A stretch of DNA of 64,000 bases from Brachypodium distachyon (Eukaryota; Streptophyta; Magnoliopsida; Poales; Poaceae), in assembly GCF_000005505.3 (NCBI RefSeq), contig NC_016131.3, positions 6,035,501 through 6,099,500 of the forward strand, written 5' to 3'. Each line of letters starts with the position of its first letter. Position 1 is the first letter of the stretch. Below, one piece after another: positions 24,300 to 36,474 of this stretch. The notes under the pieces are model-generated. The model was not told where the DNA came from and made no database searches. It saw nothing but the letters and a program-made list of their open reading frames with translations. A program made the position numbers and the translations under genes.

Positions 24300-26513
24300 C
24301 AGTAGAGAGAACGTTGTAACATATTGCGTCGTCTGACCGTTTCTCCTCGTTATCATCGTAGCGTGCATGCGGATCTAGATGCTTTGCCCGCCCGTCGGGA
24401 GTGGACTGAGAGCGCCGCCAGGATAGGATCCGCCCATCGGCGGGAGAAGCGAGACATGGAAACGGTTGATTGCCTGGGGGTATTCTAGCCTTCTAGGGGT
24501 TTCGCAACTGTAGAGTTGTGGCTAGCGCAAATTTTCAAAGGGAGCGACTTGGGGGGCAAACCTAGAAACAAACGCTGTTGGGAACGGAATTACTACAGTA
24601 CATTCATATGTGCGAGATCATGAATTTGCCCAAAATTAAATCAATTTGGTCGAGGTGATAACAAGAATTAGTCAAACCGTCTAGACGAGTCAACGTGTCA
24701 AGGAAATGACTTAAATGGAGAGGAAGAACCCAAATGTAACAAAAGATGGAGGGTACAATCAAGAGAATCTTACCATCGTTTTGACCTTCAACCAAAGGTC
24801 ATCAATGATCATTTGTCATAGACCATAGATTAAAAATACGAAAATACCCCAGGTGTGCAAACCCATTTCATCTCACCTTGAATAAACTAGAGGGGAGAGC
24901 CTAGATCTCCTTTATTTCAGCTATAGTCTTGACACTCGGAAAGACAATTTCGGTGAGGTCCAAAAGGTCGATGTCTCCTTTCAAATATTGACAATATAAA
25001 TATTGCCGGTTCTCCAAGTGTAGAGGGTTGTAGATGGCAACAAGTTTCCCTCAGGTCATGACTCGTGACGGTAAGTAGTCGGTTGTCGGTAGCTCCCCTC
25101 AGGCAATTTTGAAAACAAGGACACAATATCTCTTGTGCCCCCAATACGTACCTATAGCAAGGTTGTTAATGTTGCGATTGCACTACTAGTTTCTCCAAAG
25201 AGATGGGTTTATTGCAAGTGGATTTATTTTTTACTCCCTCCGATCCATATTACTTGTCTTTGTACTAAATTATCGACAACTAATATGGATCGCAGGGAGT
25301 AGTATAATTTTTAAATAAGTTTAGCGTGATGAGAATTTTAAAGAGTTTGGTTGAAAATATGAGACGGGGTTCATGGGTTCACTAGCAGCATCTTTGGAGA
25401 AGTGTCATGACATATTTAAAAAAATTAAAGTGGAATATGGATAAAACCATGAGCATTGCCTGAGGGGAGTTACTGAAAACCAACTTTATGTTTAGCCTGC
25501 TTAACTTGTTGAGCAATGCTTCGCTTTGAGCTAAAACCTGAGTTGACCTCTTCGATGGTGAAGAAGAAACATGGAGGAGGGGAGACGACCTCAGTTTTGT
25601 TGCGGAAAAATGCATAGGATCAAATTCTGTCGCCTAGTATTGTAGTCTCCTTTCCAATATAAGATTCATAACTTTTGTTGACTCACAAACTTTTTAAGAC
25701 CAAACTTATAGCCAAAAGTATGGACATATACAACATCGAAGCAAGACGAGCTATCAAATTACATTTGACAAAGTTGATATTCTAGGCATTGGAAAATTAA
25801 TCTCTAGTTCCGATGATGTACTTTAAGCTTTCTTAGAGGTACCCTTGCTCTAGCTCATTTTCTTATGTATTTTCCTATGTTTCTTCCGAGTCGATTTCGT
25901 GTCAAACCTCTTGGCAATAAATAGCACGTCGTTTATTGAAAGAAAACAATTAGTGTAATGATCTTGATTTGGCACGACATAGACGTTGATTTTCTTTTTG
26001 TTATTAGGTTGGTTACAAAGTTTGTCGGTCAACAAAAATTACACGTCTTAATTACATTTTGGAATGGAAGGAGAGTGGTTCCTAACCGTGGCTCCGTCTT
26101 TTTCTGAAGTAACATGTCCTCGTCAGTGAGTATGTTGGCAAATTAACCTCCTGTCAGTCATTCATGACCACGGTCGTGTGACATTTTTTCCCCACCGATC
26201 CCAGGGAAGGCCAGATCGAGGCTTTCATCTTGATCGTAGCTAAAAAATTCGTCATACTCATACCACGACCCGGCCAACTTGTTCCAGGCCAGAGTACCAT
26301 CGTGGCGTCGTTCACATGCACACAAGTGTATACGTGGGAGAACTGATTTGCAAATGAGAGGTGATCGCGGAGGCAGATGGACGTTCCTAGCTAATTTCCT
26401 TCATGAACACACTCCTTGCTGGACTAGCCTGGTAAACAAATTACACAATGACTAGCTCGCTATAGAATTGATCTTACATTGCATATACGCGAAAAAGAAG
26501 CTTAATTGATCGC
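24300..26513. other. Intergenic stretch, decayed repeats
   Basis: AT-rich, no coding chain. Parts near 24.9-25.2 kb resemble eroded retrotransposon long-terminal-repeat sequence in style, but no paired ends were found. Confidence 0.4.
25234..25299. mobile_element. Short Stowaway MITE
   Basis: CTCCCTCCGATCCATATTA and the inverse TAATATGGATCGCAGGGAG flank only about 30 bases, with TA at 25232-25233 and 25300-25301. At 66 bases it is an internally shortened copy. Confidence 0.75.
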
Positions 26514-28001
26514 TCAAATCATGTCATCAACTTTGGAGTTGGACGTGGTCATAGGATTGTCCGTCATGGCGTACCCGTGGTTCCCATGCACGGACTGCTC
26601 GTACGTCTCCCCATCGCCCCACACCGCGTACGCGTCCTCCCCGTGCACGCCCTCGTCGCCGGCCGCCAGCTCCTCCTCGCTGAGCCGGAGCGGCACGGCC
26701 ACCCGGACGAGCAAGCACACGACGCTCGTGACGACAACGTTGAGCGCCAGGATGAACCCAATCCCGGCCAGCTGCACGCCCATCTGCCGGAGCCCGGCCC
26801 CGGCGCGGCCGCCCCTGACCGCGTACACGAAGCCCACGTACCTCGGGTCATCCCCGAAGAAGAGCCTACAGAGCCTGGGTTCCGCCAGGATGCCCGTGAG
26901 GACACCGCCAAGCGTCCCGGCGACGCCGTGCGTGTGGAGCACGGCGAGCGTGTCGTCGACGCCGGCCAGCAGCCGGCACCGCTTGTGGAGCACCATCATG
27001 GTGAGCCAGGGGACGCTGCCGGAGAGCGCGCCCATCAGCATCGCCGCCCAGCCTTGCACGAGCCCTGCCGCCGGGGTGATGCAGACGAGCCCCGTGATCA
27101 TGCCGTTCACGGCCCCGATGGCGGAGGGCCGGCCGAAGGCGAAGCAGTCGAGGATGAGCCAGACGAGGAGGCTCGTGGCCGTGCAGAGGTGCGTGTTCAC
27201 CACGGCCACCGACGCGTCGATGTTGGCCGCGTACGGCGCTCCCCCGTTGAACCCCGTCCACCCCATCCACAGCAGCCCGGCCCCCGCCAGCGTCAGCAGG
27301 ATGTTGTTCGGCGGGAACGACTCCCTGTCCTTGGCCGTCCTCGGACCCACCTGCATGTCCGTCGATTAGCTTGTCAATTGTTCTTGTTTGTCATGGACGC
27401 ATGCAAAGTGTATGACGTTGGCACGTACCCAGAAGGCGGCGGTGAAGCCGGCGATTCCGGAGGAGAGGTGGATGACGTAGCCGCCGGCGAAGTCCATGAC
27501 GCCGGCCTTGAAGAGGAACCCGTTGGGGCTCCAGACGCTGAAGGCGCCGACGGTGTAGGAGAAGGTGAGCCAGAGGGGCACGAAGATCATCCAGGCCCGG
27601 AAGTTCATCCGGCCCAGGAGCGACCCGGCGACGAGGATGAGCGTGATGGCGGCGAACACGAACTGGAAGAAGAGGAGCGTGGCGGCCGGGTAGGCGCCCG
27701 CGAAGCCCTGCGCGGAGAGGAACCCGGCCTGGTCGAGCCCGGAGAAATCGGGCCGGCCCACGAAGGGGAGGAGGCGGTCCCCGAAGGACATGCGGAAGCC
27801 CCAGAGGCACCAGCACACCATGGTGCAGGCGAAGGCGTAGAGCGCCATCAAGGCCGAGTTGACGGCCCACTTCTTCTTCACGATGCTGCCGTACAGGATC
27901 ACCAGCCCCGGCACGCTCTGCAGGCCCACCAGCGCCGCCGCCGACAGCTGCCACGCGTTGTCCCCCTTCTCCAGCCACTCCGGCGCCGCCTCCGTCGCCA
28001 T
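26514..28001 (-). CDS. Ammonium transporter, AMT2/AMT3 (Mep-like) clade
   Basis: Two exons, 27429-28001 and 26514-27350, give 469 residues. The intron falls after AAFW and before VGPR. The protein has about eleven hydrophobic membrane segments. Family signatures include KGDNAWQL near the start, [11 protein letters not shown] with the first pore His, [18 protein letters not shown], and [18 protein letters not shown] with the second pore His. The tail has [11 protein letters not shown], a conserved cytosolic regulatory segment. The [13 protein letters not shown] motif and single intron point to the AMT2/AMT3 clade rather than the AMT1 clade. It should move ammonium across the plasma membrane. 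The exact member number cannot be set from sequence alone. Very high GC drives long shadow frames on the other strand. Confidence 0.95.
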
Positions 28002-28205
28002 GTCTACGCACGCACGATCGAGGCCGGGGACGACAGTCCAAGAGACGGAAGTGTGAGTGAGTGCGTGACAAAGATCCGAAACTCGTTCGCAGATCAGGAG
28101 CTACGGGAAGGAGAAACGGAGCGGCAGCAACTGCCAAGTGGAAGGAATGAAAGGGAAGGATGAAGCAAGGGCAGGGTAGAAAAGGTCTGCGAGACTGCTT
28201 CTTCA

Positions 28206-28215
28206 GATATATACT
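28206..28215 (-). promoter_or_regulatory. TATA box of the ammonium transporter
   Basis: The minus strand reads AGTATATATC about 205 bases before the ATG at 28001, followed by a leader with no intron evident. Confidence 0.55.
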
Positions 28216-28219
28216 TCTG

Positions 28220-30819
28220 AACAAAACAACGAGATTCCGTTCTGCATGCGTGTTTCTGTGGCTGAATCTTCTGCTGTTTACTGGGAGTTAGTTTCTACAG
28301 TACCTTAATTTGCACTTGGCAGTGATATCGCGTGCACTGGCCGGTTTACCATAATTAGCGCCTGACCTGTGTTCAGAGCGGCGACTTCTGCATCCAGCCT
28401 GCAAACTTTCCGGCGCAAAGAATCTAATGAATCTACTGTGCTAGCTCCAATTAACTCGAGTGCAAGATCGTCTTGTATGCAAATGGCGGGTTTTCTTATG
28501 ATCATATTCCCGTTCCTTCTATTGTCGCATAACAGATCGATTTCCAGTTTGGATCATGCATGCCATCCGGCTAATCAGTTACTGTCAGCGTGGATTGAGT
28601 CAACAACATTTATCTGTGTGCCATTTGTAGACTACGAGTAGCTAGTGCTACTAGCTACTGCCTTGGGTTGGACAAATTTCTCGTACCATTTCAGAACTAA
28701 AAAAAATGTCAAACACATCAAACCTCAATAAATTAAACCGACCTGATCACCATTAAAAAAAATTGATACCGAATGAGCATTCCAGTTGCCGGTAGTCAAG
28801 ATAAAAGTTGCTCAAACTGAACAACATATTTTGGCAGAAAAATAGACATCAGTGACAGTAAAAAAAAGACACGAACATGGTACTCCCTGCGATCAAGTAC
28901 AAAATTTGAGACAATTATGTATCAGTCATGGTAGTACAAAATATCAGTCACTTTGTCAAGGTGTTTATTGTTTATCTGGCACAATCTCCAAGACGGGCCG
29001 GCCGCTTATTTGTGACGACTTCCTGGCGTTAGTCCACTCCAGCACCGGGCTTACACCCGGTTGCAAGTCGAGCGAGACGACGCCAGGTCCGCGGCAAAAG
29101 TGTTCAACCTGGCCTGCTTTCGCCCCCATGACTTCTCCAAGATGATTCGGATACCGCCGTTGGCGTTGGGTGCTTGTCATTCTCACAAGTTAGTTTCAGC
29201 ATATCCACTATTTCAGTAGAGATGCACTATGCCAGAGACCACTCGAAGGCTCACCTCTCTTTTCTTGCAGTTTTCCCAGTACAGCTACCAGAACACCACG
29301 ATTTCTAGCATGCTAATTGATCCAGTACCTGCCGAACCGACCAGTGGCCAGCTAATTTTTTTCTTTTTTTGAAAAGGGAATGTCCCGTGCTTCATTAACG
29401 AAACCAAACAAACAGTCTACAAGGTTTTAAAACAAGCCGAACTTAACCCCAGAAGTTTGGGAAAAGAAAGGCTACAGACATCAGCAACGAAACAGAAGCA
29501 TGCTGATGAAACGAGAAAAACAACACTCCAGGCCAGACCAGCTGAGCTTAAGACAACAGCTGAAATCCTCAACATGACCAGCAACTACAATGTTTCATGC
29601 ACGCGCCATCCAAACAGAACCGACAAAGAGACGACAGCAGACTGAAGAAACACCCAGCCCATCAAGTCGATTGCACAGAATGTTTGCCTTCCCTTCCAGG
29701 GTAAATTTCTCATATAACTTCAGAATTCAAACGAACATCAACACAAATGCTATGTCAGGGAAGCATTCCAACCTCGATGTCCCACAGTACTCAATTAGTC
29801 AATTCGAGTAACAATATCGGCACAAGCATAGTCATGACACATGAGACACCGCTGACAATCAAGAAATCACACAAAGTCAGGAACATGGTCCAAATTGCCG
29901 CTGTCACCTATAATCAATTGAACATCGGCACTAAAAAGAATAGTGGCACTAAAATTCTAAAATTTAGATCCTCTATGTACCAAATCTGACAAGACTCTGA
30001 AAAAAAGGCAAAGGAAAAAAAGACAACAGGAAATACACAGTTACAAGCCACGGCCTGTCGGCGCATTCGATGAAAGGCGCTTGCTGCTCATGGTTTCCAA
30101 TAGATTTTCACCAGGAAGAGGAGCACAAGAACCAACCACAGCCAGCTCAAGCTACGACAGCAGGTCCCTATTTCAGCAAAAGGGGGAAAACATGGAATTT
30201 GAACATGAGAAGCAACAAACAATGGTGTAGCACAATAAGCGTGCAAATAGACAACATTATTTAACTTATATATCTATCAGAAAAAACAATCTATGTATAC
30301 TGACTGGCTTTATAATGGCTTTGCAAAAGGAAATTATTCCTGGAGTTTTGTTCCTACCTTTGATTAGCCAAAAGCTAGCAAAGGTATTATCACATCGTTT
30401 CAAATATCTCATACGACAGATGTCCGTTGATAATGTGGATAAATAAAACTCCATAACCAAACCAACAAGTAGTTCCAGCTTTCTACTCTCTGAACCTTGT
30501 TCTTTGGTGTTTTTGTTTGTTCCCTTGATTGAGATTTTATCAAATTGGTTGTTCTTTTCTGTTCAGACATCAGGACTGAGTCTATTAAAATATCACCTGG
30601 CGTTTATTATGTTGGGAGAACAGAGTAGCCCCTAATGAAAACAAATTGTGTGCAATGCTCAAAGTAATCTTATGTTGTTGGGGCCTATAAGCGTTAATGC
30701 AAATGAAGTTCTACTTCACCACAGTTTGGGGTAAAAAAAAATGCAGAATGCAGCTCTATACAGTTACATGTCTTTAATAGCGGTGCTTATCTTTCTGGTC
30801 ATAAATTTACTGGAATTTA
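28220..30819. other. Intergenic stretch between transporter and RRM gene
   Basis: No supported gene. A lone Stowaway left end (TACTCCCTGCGATC) lies near 28881. At 29361-29400 a T-run followed by GAATGTCCCGTGCTTCATTA looks like the antisense tail of an old retroelement. The part from about 30300 leftwards from 30820 should contain the 3' UTR of the RRM gene. Confidence 0.4.
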
Positions 30820-33299
30820 TCATTGACTTACTTTGGCCGATATATTTGACACAGCTAATTGGAACTTTTCTCTTGTTCTTGAACCAGCAACGTGACCAGC
30901 CTTGGAGACTTTGCTGAAGGCACCATTCAGCCAACTTGTTCCAGCAGACACATACCTACAAGTAGGGGAAATAAGAGCAAAGGATCAGTGATACAAGACT
31001 CGAGGAAGCCCCGTAGGTAAAGGACATCATATGTTACTCCAAAGGTGTAAATGTGTTAAAAAGGTCCAAGATTCCATCAACATACATTAAAAGCAAGTCA
31101 AACCTCCCAAAAACTTGCTCATCAGGTGATATAAAACACAAATACAAATTGACAGAAGCAAAAGCATGTCAAAGAACAGACCTGTTGGTTTTCACAGCAG
31201 AGCCTGTATCATTTAGCTTGCGCTCTGCAGCTAGCAAAGCAGCCATTGTTTTGTCAGAAACATGTAGCCTTTGGTCCACAGTTTTGACCTTTTCATTTAC
31301 AACAGATATCCCAGTATTTAACTTCTCCGAAAGGCCAACGCGTCTGTCAAAGGAACTGATCCTAGCCGATGCGTTAGCCCTTAATTGATGTTTCTCGTCA
31401 AATGATTTAGCTTTGTTCACAGCATCTTGTCGAATTGCTGAACTCCTTGCAATCACAGTTGTCATCACATCATGAGCCTTGCTGGCGTAAACACGGCCAC
31501 TAGTGGGGCTGGCATTGGCCTACATGATAAGGTCATGAATTTTTAATCAGCACCAAATATGATCCGCTGCAATAGCATAGAAGCAGATAGCACAAGGTGA
31601 ACTTGAAGCGTAATGGAATTCAGAGGCACCTCGTTAGGTTGTTCCAAATCTACCGTAGGAGCTGTACTTGTCACCTCATTGACCACAAGTTGCTGCATGG
31701 TTTTCAAATTGTATATATCCATCAAAAAGAAGGATCAACACACTACTGCCATTTATGAACATATTAGTCGAATAGTGCACCTGTTCATTAACAGGGAGGT
31801 AGATGTAATCTTCAGCAGAGGTTATGTTCACAACTCGGTCCACGATTGTTGCTCCCTGAAAAAGTGAAAAGGGAAAATATGATATGTTGTTTAACACTAG
31901 CATGCACAGGAAAGCCCATCCAATATATTTTTTGCTTCACAAATTGCGATACTGAAGATCTAGGGAACATACTAGTGATTAGTAAAGCACTGAGGTCTAA
32001 AACACTGAGTAAAAAACGCCACAATGCTAATTTATAATTTAGGGAACCACTGAACCATCACCTATCAACCTATGCCCTGCTTGAGTGCTTGCCATTGTGA
32101 AAAAGGAAAAATACAAATTGGAAGGTCCCCCTCAATTGCAGCAAGACCATATTCACATTAAGAAATAACTGGCATGCTTATATTACTTAAAGGACAAAAA
32201 AGAATCACAAAGTCAAAGAGTTACAGAAGCAAATGCATATATTATGCTACTCACTTCTGTGCCAACCAAAGCACGCATTAAAACAATTGATATGTAATGT
32301 CCTTTTTCTTCACCCCGAGGAGGTCAGTGAGCTGTTAAAGACTTCACCAGTGACTAGAGATGACATCAAGTGTATTTCCATCATTCGATTGCCAGTACAT
32401 GAAGATGAAGGATATGGCAATACATCATTATCAATTATTTAAAAGCAGTCAAATTCAAATGTGATTTTCAGTTGAACAAACCATTTTCAACACGCAAAAT
32501 GATATGCGTCCTTTTCCATGTTATGTCGTGTTCAGCTTGCATGGAGAAAAACTCATAAGCAAACATAGTGCACCCAAAAAGGAAAATTACCAGAGTGAAT
32601 ATCTAGTTTTGAAAGATTTATATTCATCTAATTTCTACATGCATGCCTATACGTCCTTTGTCCTTAGTCGCAATGTACCAAAACAACAACAAAAATTTCT
32701 TCCTAGTTAGGCTTCTTCAGGTCCCTGCATAAAACCGTAACAGCTGCACATACCTAACTACACGATTCACGCCGCACACAAAATTATTCATTACACCAAT
32801 TGAAAACCCACCACAATCAGATTGTCAAAAAAATGGTTCGATGCACAAGGCCTTACCGAGAGCAGCAGCGCAATCTCTAGGGCTTTGGGTTCCTTGAATG
32901 TGACATAGGCCGTCCTCCCCGTCGCCACCCCGTCACTGCAACCACCAACCAGAACCCAAAATCACAATGCAGTTAGACGGGGGACAAAGGGGGGGGGGGG
33001 GGGGGGGAAACGCATGAAAGCATCTGCAGCCGAAATAGCAATCGAAAAAGCAGGCGGCGCTCACAATCTGATGTCGACGTGCTCGATTTCGCCGGAGAAG
33101 GAGAAGAACTCGCGCACCTCGCGCTCCCCGGCCAGATCTGATATGTTCCGCACCCGCACCGTCCTCGCCTCTCTCCTCCCCTCCTGCAATCCACCGCCCA
33201 CAGATACAGCGCGTCAGCGACCCACACACACACTCCAGCAACGCCGCCGCCGCCGCCACACCAAAAATAAATAAATAAATAACAATCGCTCACCTCCAT
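30820..33299 (-). CDS. RRM protein, BPA1-like (binding partner of ACD11)
   Basis: Exons read as 33294-33299 (only Met-Glu), 33065-33183, 32857-32935, 31781-31855, 31630-31692, 31182-31519 and 30832-30955, all in frame for 268 codons. If the last donor-like AAA|GTAAGT is not used, three more codons lead to TGA at 30820-30822. An RNA-recognition motif covers residues about 9-80 (TVRVRNISDLAG, then TAYVTFKEPKALEIALLLS). A long amphipathic helical region follows (VYASKAHDVMTTVIARSSAI onward), then VSAGTSWLNGAFSKVSKAGH. This order is that of plant BPA1-type proteins, which bind the ceramide-1-phosphate transfer protein ACD11 and affect cell-death control. A run of 19 G lies in intron 2 (32989-33007). 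The 3' end is the weak point. Confidence 0.85.
32989..33007. repeat. Homopolymer G tract in RRM gene intron 2
   Basis: Nineteen consecutive G on the plus strand (C on the sense strand of the gene). The tract lies between the exon ending at 33065 and the exon starting at 32935. It can form quadruplex-like structures and is prone to length errors. Confidence 0.9.
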
Positions 33300-35176
33300 G
33301 GCGCGGCGCCGGGAGAAAAACAACCAGACCGGGGACGAAACGGCGAGTTCAGGCCTTCAGGGCGCACGAGGATCCGCGGAGGAGCAGGGGAAGGTGGTGG
33401 TTGGGTTGAGTAGGGTACGGCTCGGGGCTCGGGGAGGATTTGTAATGGCGTGCGGCTGTGCTTTGCTTTCTCGAGCAGTTCGCTGCGTGCGCTGGTCGCC
33501 GAGGAAAACTAATAAACGAGTCGAACCAAACTCCTCCTACTCGTCTCAAAGCCAAATACCTGTTATACCCTCCGCTGTATACTACGCAGGCCAGGAGGCT
33601 TTGAAAACAAACCGAGGGCAAAATAGTCAATTTAGTGAGCGGTCTTACTTGGGCGACATGCTGGCTTGCTGAGTTTGCTTCGCGGCGGCGCCATCTCTTC
33701 TGACCTGTAAAAATAAGTTGTTTTTGTGGTTATTGTGTTTTTAAAAAGCGATTAGCGACCCTATAATGACGCGGCATCGACTGGTCCAGGACTCCAAGGG
33801 GATTAGTCTATGGTGGCCCGTGGCCCGTGGGATTAGTCCCGACGGGCCCCGGTGGGGCTGCTGACTTGATTTGGTCAAGTGTCGTGGTGGAGGCTGGTGG
33901 TTACCTAGGCCCACAGGGACACGGACAGCTCGGCCTGGGTCATGTGGCGCACCCGTCAATCTCTCTGCCCCCCGCAACGGAATGCTGACAAAAGTATGTG
34001 AGGTTCCGTGAGGTTTGCAACTTTGCACGAACTCCCTCTACCTCCTCTCGCTGGTAGGTGGTCCCGGCTTTCGATTGTTTTTCTTCTTCTTTTCTAGCCT
34101 TCAGTTCTCGTTTCATCGTGCTTTGTACTGCTAGCAGCTTCAGTTCATAGCAACCAACCCGTAAGAAAAGTGAAGTCCTGAGTGTTTATTTGAATCCCAC
34201 GAACTATAGTTGTAAAATGATTATGTTGCCGAAAGTCGAACATGCTGTACTTTCCTACGACATAGCCGTTGGGCCGGTTCCAGGCTCGCTGTAGTAGTAT
34301 TGAAATCACAAAGGGCATGCGTGTGTATGCTTTACATCAGGAAGTGTCCACTGTATCATGTAGAGGGTCGATCCATGTCTTATCATTTCACAAAGCATGC
34401 CTCATCAAAGGGTTTGTGGCAGGTCGATCAATGTGTTTGATAAATGATAGTCCGTTAGCCAGCCTTACCCGTAGGTAATTCCGATTTGATGGGCTGGATC
34501 AGGTTATGCCAACATGGCACCTGACAGACAGGTCCACCTGTAAGAAAACCTGTCAAAATGACGTAACCCTCTGTTTTGGACGAGGTGAGACAATTAGACT
34601 CAAAACCCGTGGTTTTTCGGGCAAATTAGCAAAAACCGTGGCTCCATGAGAAAAAAGCCTAAAAAATTGTGGTTCTGTGAAATTTACTCTAAAGATAAGA
34701 TGAATAGTCCGAATTTCACTTAAGGATGGGGCCCTGTGTATGAGGTATTTGAGCTTTCCTATTATGGATAGGAGATTAAGGAACTTTGTCTGGAATTCTT
34801 TTCAAAATAAATGGAAGGAAAGATAGGTTGTTGGCTTGGAAGGGTCCTCTCAAAGGGAGGCCGGTTATTGCTAATGCATAAACGAGCAACATGCCTTTGT
34901 ATATGATGTCTTTCTTTGAATCGCACATTGGAGTCAGTATATGCTTGGATTTCTAGTTTTCTATAGAGCCTGGTTATTGGATGTGGCTCCAAAAACTAGA
35001 AGCATAAGAAGGGATTTGTCGCAACTACTTATAAAGAGAAGACATCAAGGACAAGAAAAGGGTATTGCGAAAAATAGGCAAGGAGGTTCTCAATTTTGGT
35101 CCGGCATTATGCATGTTTATTTTCTCTTTTATGCATAAAATATTGGTAATGGGCGGAATACCCCACGTGTGGCTAA
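33300..35176. other. Promoter region of the RRM gene and intergenic sequence
   Basis: 33300-33700 is GC-rich leader/promoter of the minus-strand RRM gene. Beyond it no coding chain appears on either strand. Confidence 0.45.
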
Positions 35177-35313
35177 GGGCTTGTTCGTTTTTCTGGTATT
35201 TCCCTTGGATTGAGGGGGACTAGGAAAGATTAAAGAAAAAATGAACTAAGACCCCTCTCAATCCCTGTCGCTTCCCCGGTTTTGTCAGGAATAGGATGGA
35301 AACGAATGGGCCC
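35177..35313. mobile_element. Small Tourist-type MITE
   Basis: Inverted ends GGGCTTGTTCGTTT and GGGCCCATTCGTTT (inverse of right end) are flanked by TAA at 35174-35176 and 35314-35316. The 137-base body contains CTCAATCCC-like Tourist sequence. Confidence 0.78.
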
Positions 35314-35559
35314 TAAGCAGGCAACCTTGAGCAAAACTTTATTCCTTCCATGTATAGTACTTCGTCTTATGCAGAGAGGAGACGTTGGATCTTACATGAC
35401 TGAAACTAGATGTTTGTGCTAAATAATCTGGCACAAAAAGATAAGCGTAGGGATAGTTACCTAGCTAGCATATATTTTGTATCATTCCATACTGGCATAA
35501 AAAGTACGAAGCTCCGACTAAAATATTACTATGAGATGGAATGGAGTTAATTGCATGTA

Positions 35560-35668
35560 ATTCTTCCGTGCCATATTAAGTGACTCAAATATGCTAAAAT
35601 ATGGATGTATGCATAAAAAAGTCTAAATACATGTAACAGAAAAAGTCATTTAATGTAGGACGGAGTCG
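35560..35668. mobile_element. Stowaway MITE, eroded ends
   Basis: The internal TATTAAGTGACTCAAATATG and the inverted AGTCATTTAATGTAGGACGGAG are kept, and the outer bases have decayed. Same subfamily as the copy at 3389. Confidence 0.7.
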
Positions 35669-36084
35669 TAGTAATTTGCTTTTAGAAAATCTTTGACAGA
35701 AAAATTACAGCATTCCTAAATATGTCAAGCGGTAGATACCATAGATTATCATGGTCCAGCAGAAGATTCCTGATGCACCAAAGAACATGGAGGGCCTTTT
35801 TGATCATTGGATACAGAGATGTGGCCACTTGTGGTTGTTTAGGCAATTTGGAACTGAGAGACAGAGTAAGTTCCAAGCGCAAGCTCACAGCAAACCCACA
35901 TATTGTGATCTGTTACATTTGTCACCTTTAAAATATTGGGAGATTTTGTAGAAAAACGAGACAAATATTGGGAGTACGTCTTTAAAAGCAGCACCTTCTT
36001 TCTTTTTATTTTCTGGGAAGAAGCGGCAGGCAGGCTGGGGCCGTTCAAAAACGTTCTCCTGAAACTGTGAAAACCAGATGCAAA

Positions 36085-36155
36085 TTTGCAAATGTTCCCT
36101 TTTTTTAGAATATTTGCAAATGTTCCCTTTTTTTAGAATATTTGCAAATGTTCCC
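36085..36155. repeat. 28-base tandem repeat upstream of the helicase
   Basis: Units start at 36085, 36113 and 36141 (last one partial), each TTTGCAAATGTTCCC followed by a T-run and AGAATA. It ends about 320 bases before the helicase ATG. A second direct repeat, AGATCCGAAGGCCCA with a 26-base period, is at 36249-36289. Confidence 0.9.
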
Positions 36156-36474
36156 GTTCCGATTACATGCCGAACATGCTGAAAAGTGATCTCACAAGTC
36201 ACAACCAGCCCGAGAGCCGTGAAGACCCAAAGGCTGATTCTTCAGAAAAGATCCGAAGGCCCACTCTTGAGAGAAGATCCGAAGGCCCAACAACGATACC
36301 ACGTGGATCACAACACGGACCAGCAAATTTGTCAGCCCAAGAGGAGTTGCCCCTACGCCGCCGCCGCCTCTACCCCTTCCCCGAGGCCGGCGTCGCCTCC
36401 CTCTCCCCCCCCCTACCTCTCGGCTTCCGGCCATGCACCCGTCGCAGCAGCACTAGAGCCTAACCAACAGTAGC

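Noticed and set aside
26577..28163. 528-codon plus-strand frame across the ammonium transporter
   Set aside because: It is the antisense shadow of a GC-rich transporter, low complexity (Gly/Glu/Val/His), and runs across the transporter intron.
28883..28940. Stowaway left end TACTCCCTGCGATC
   Set aside because: No right end and little palindrome, so too weak for a feature.
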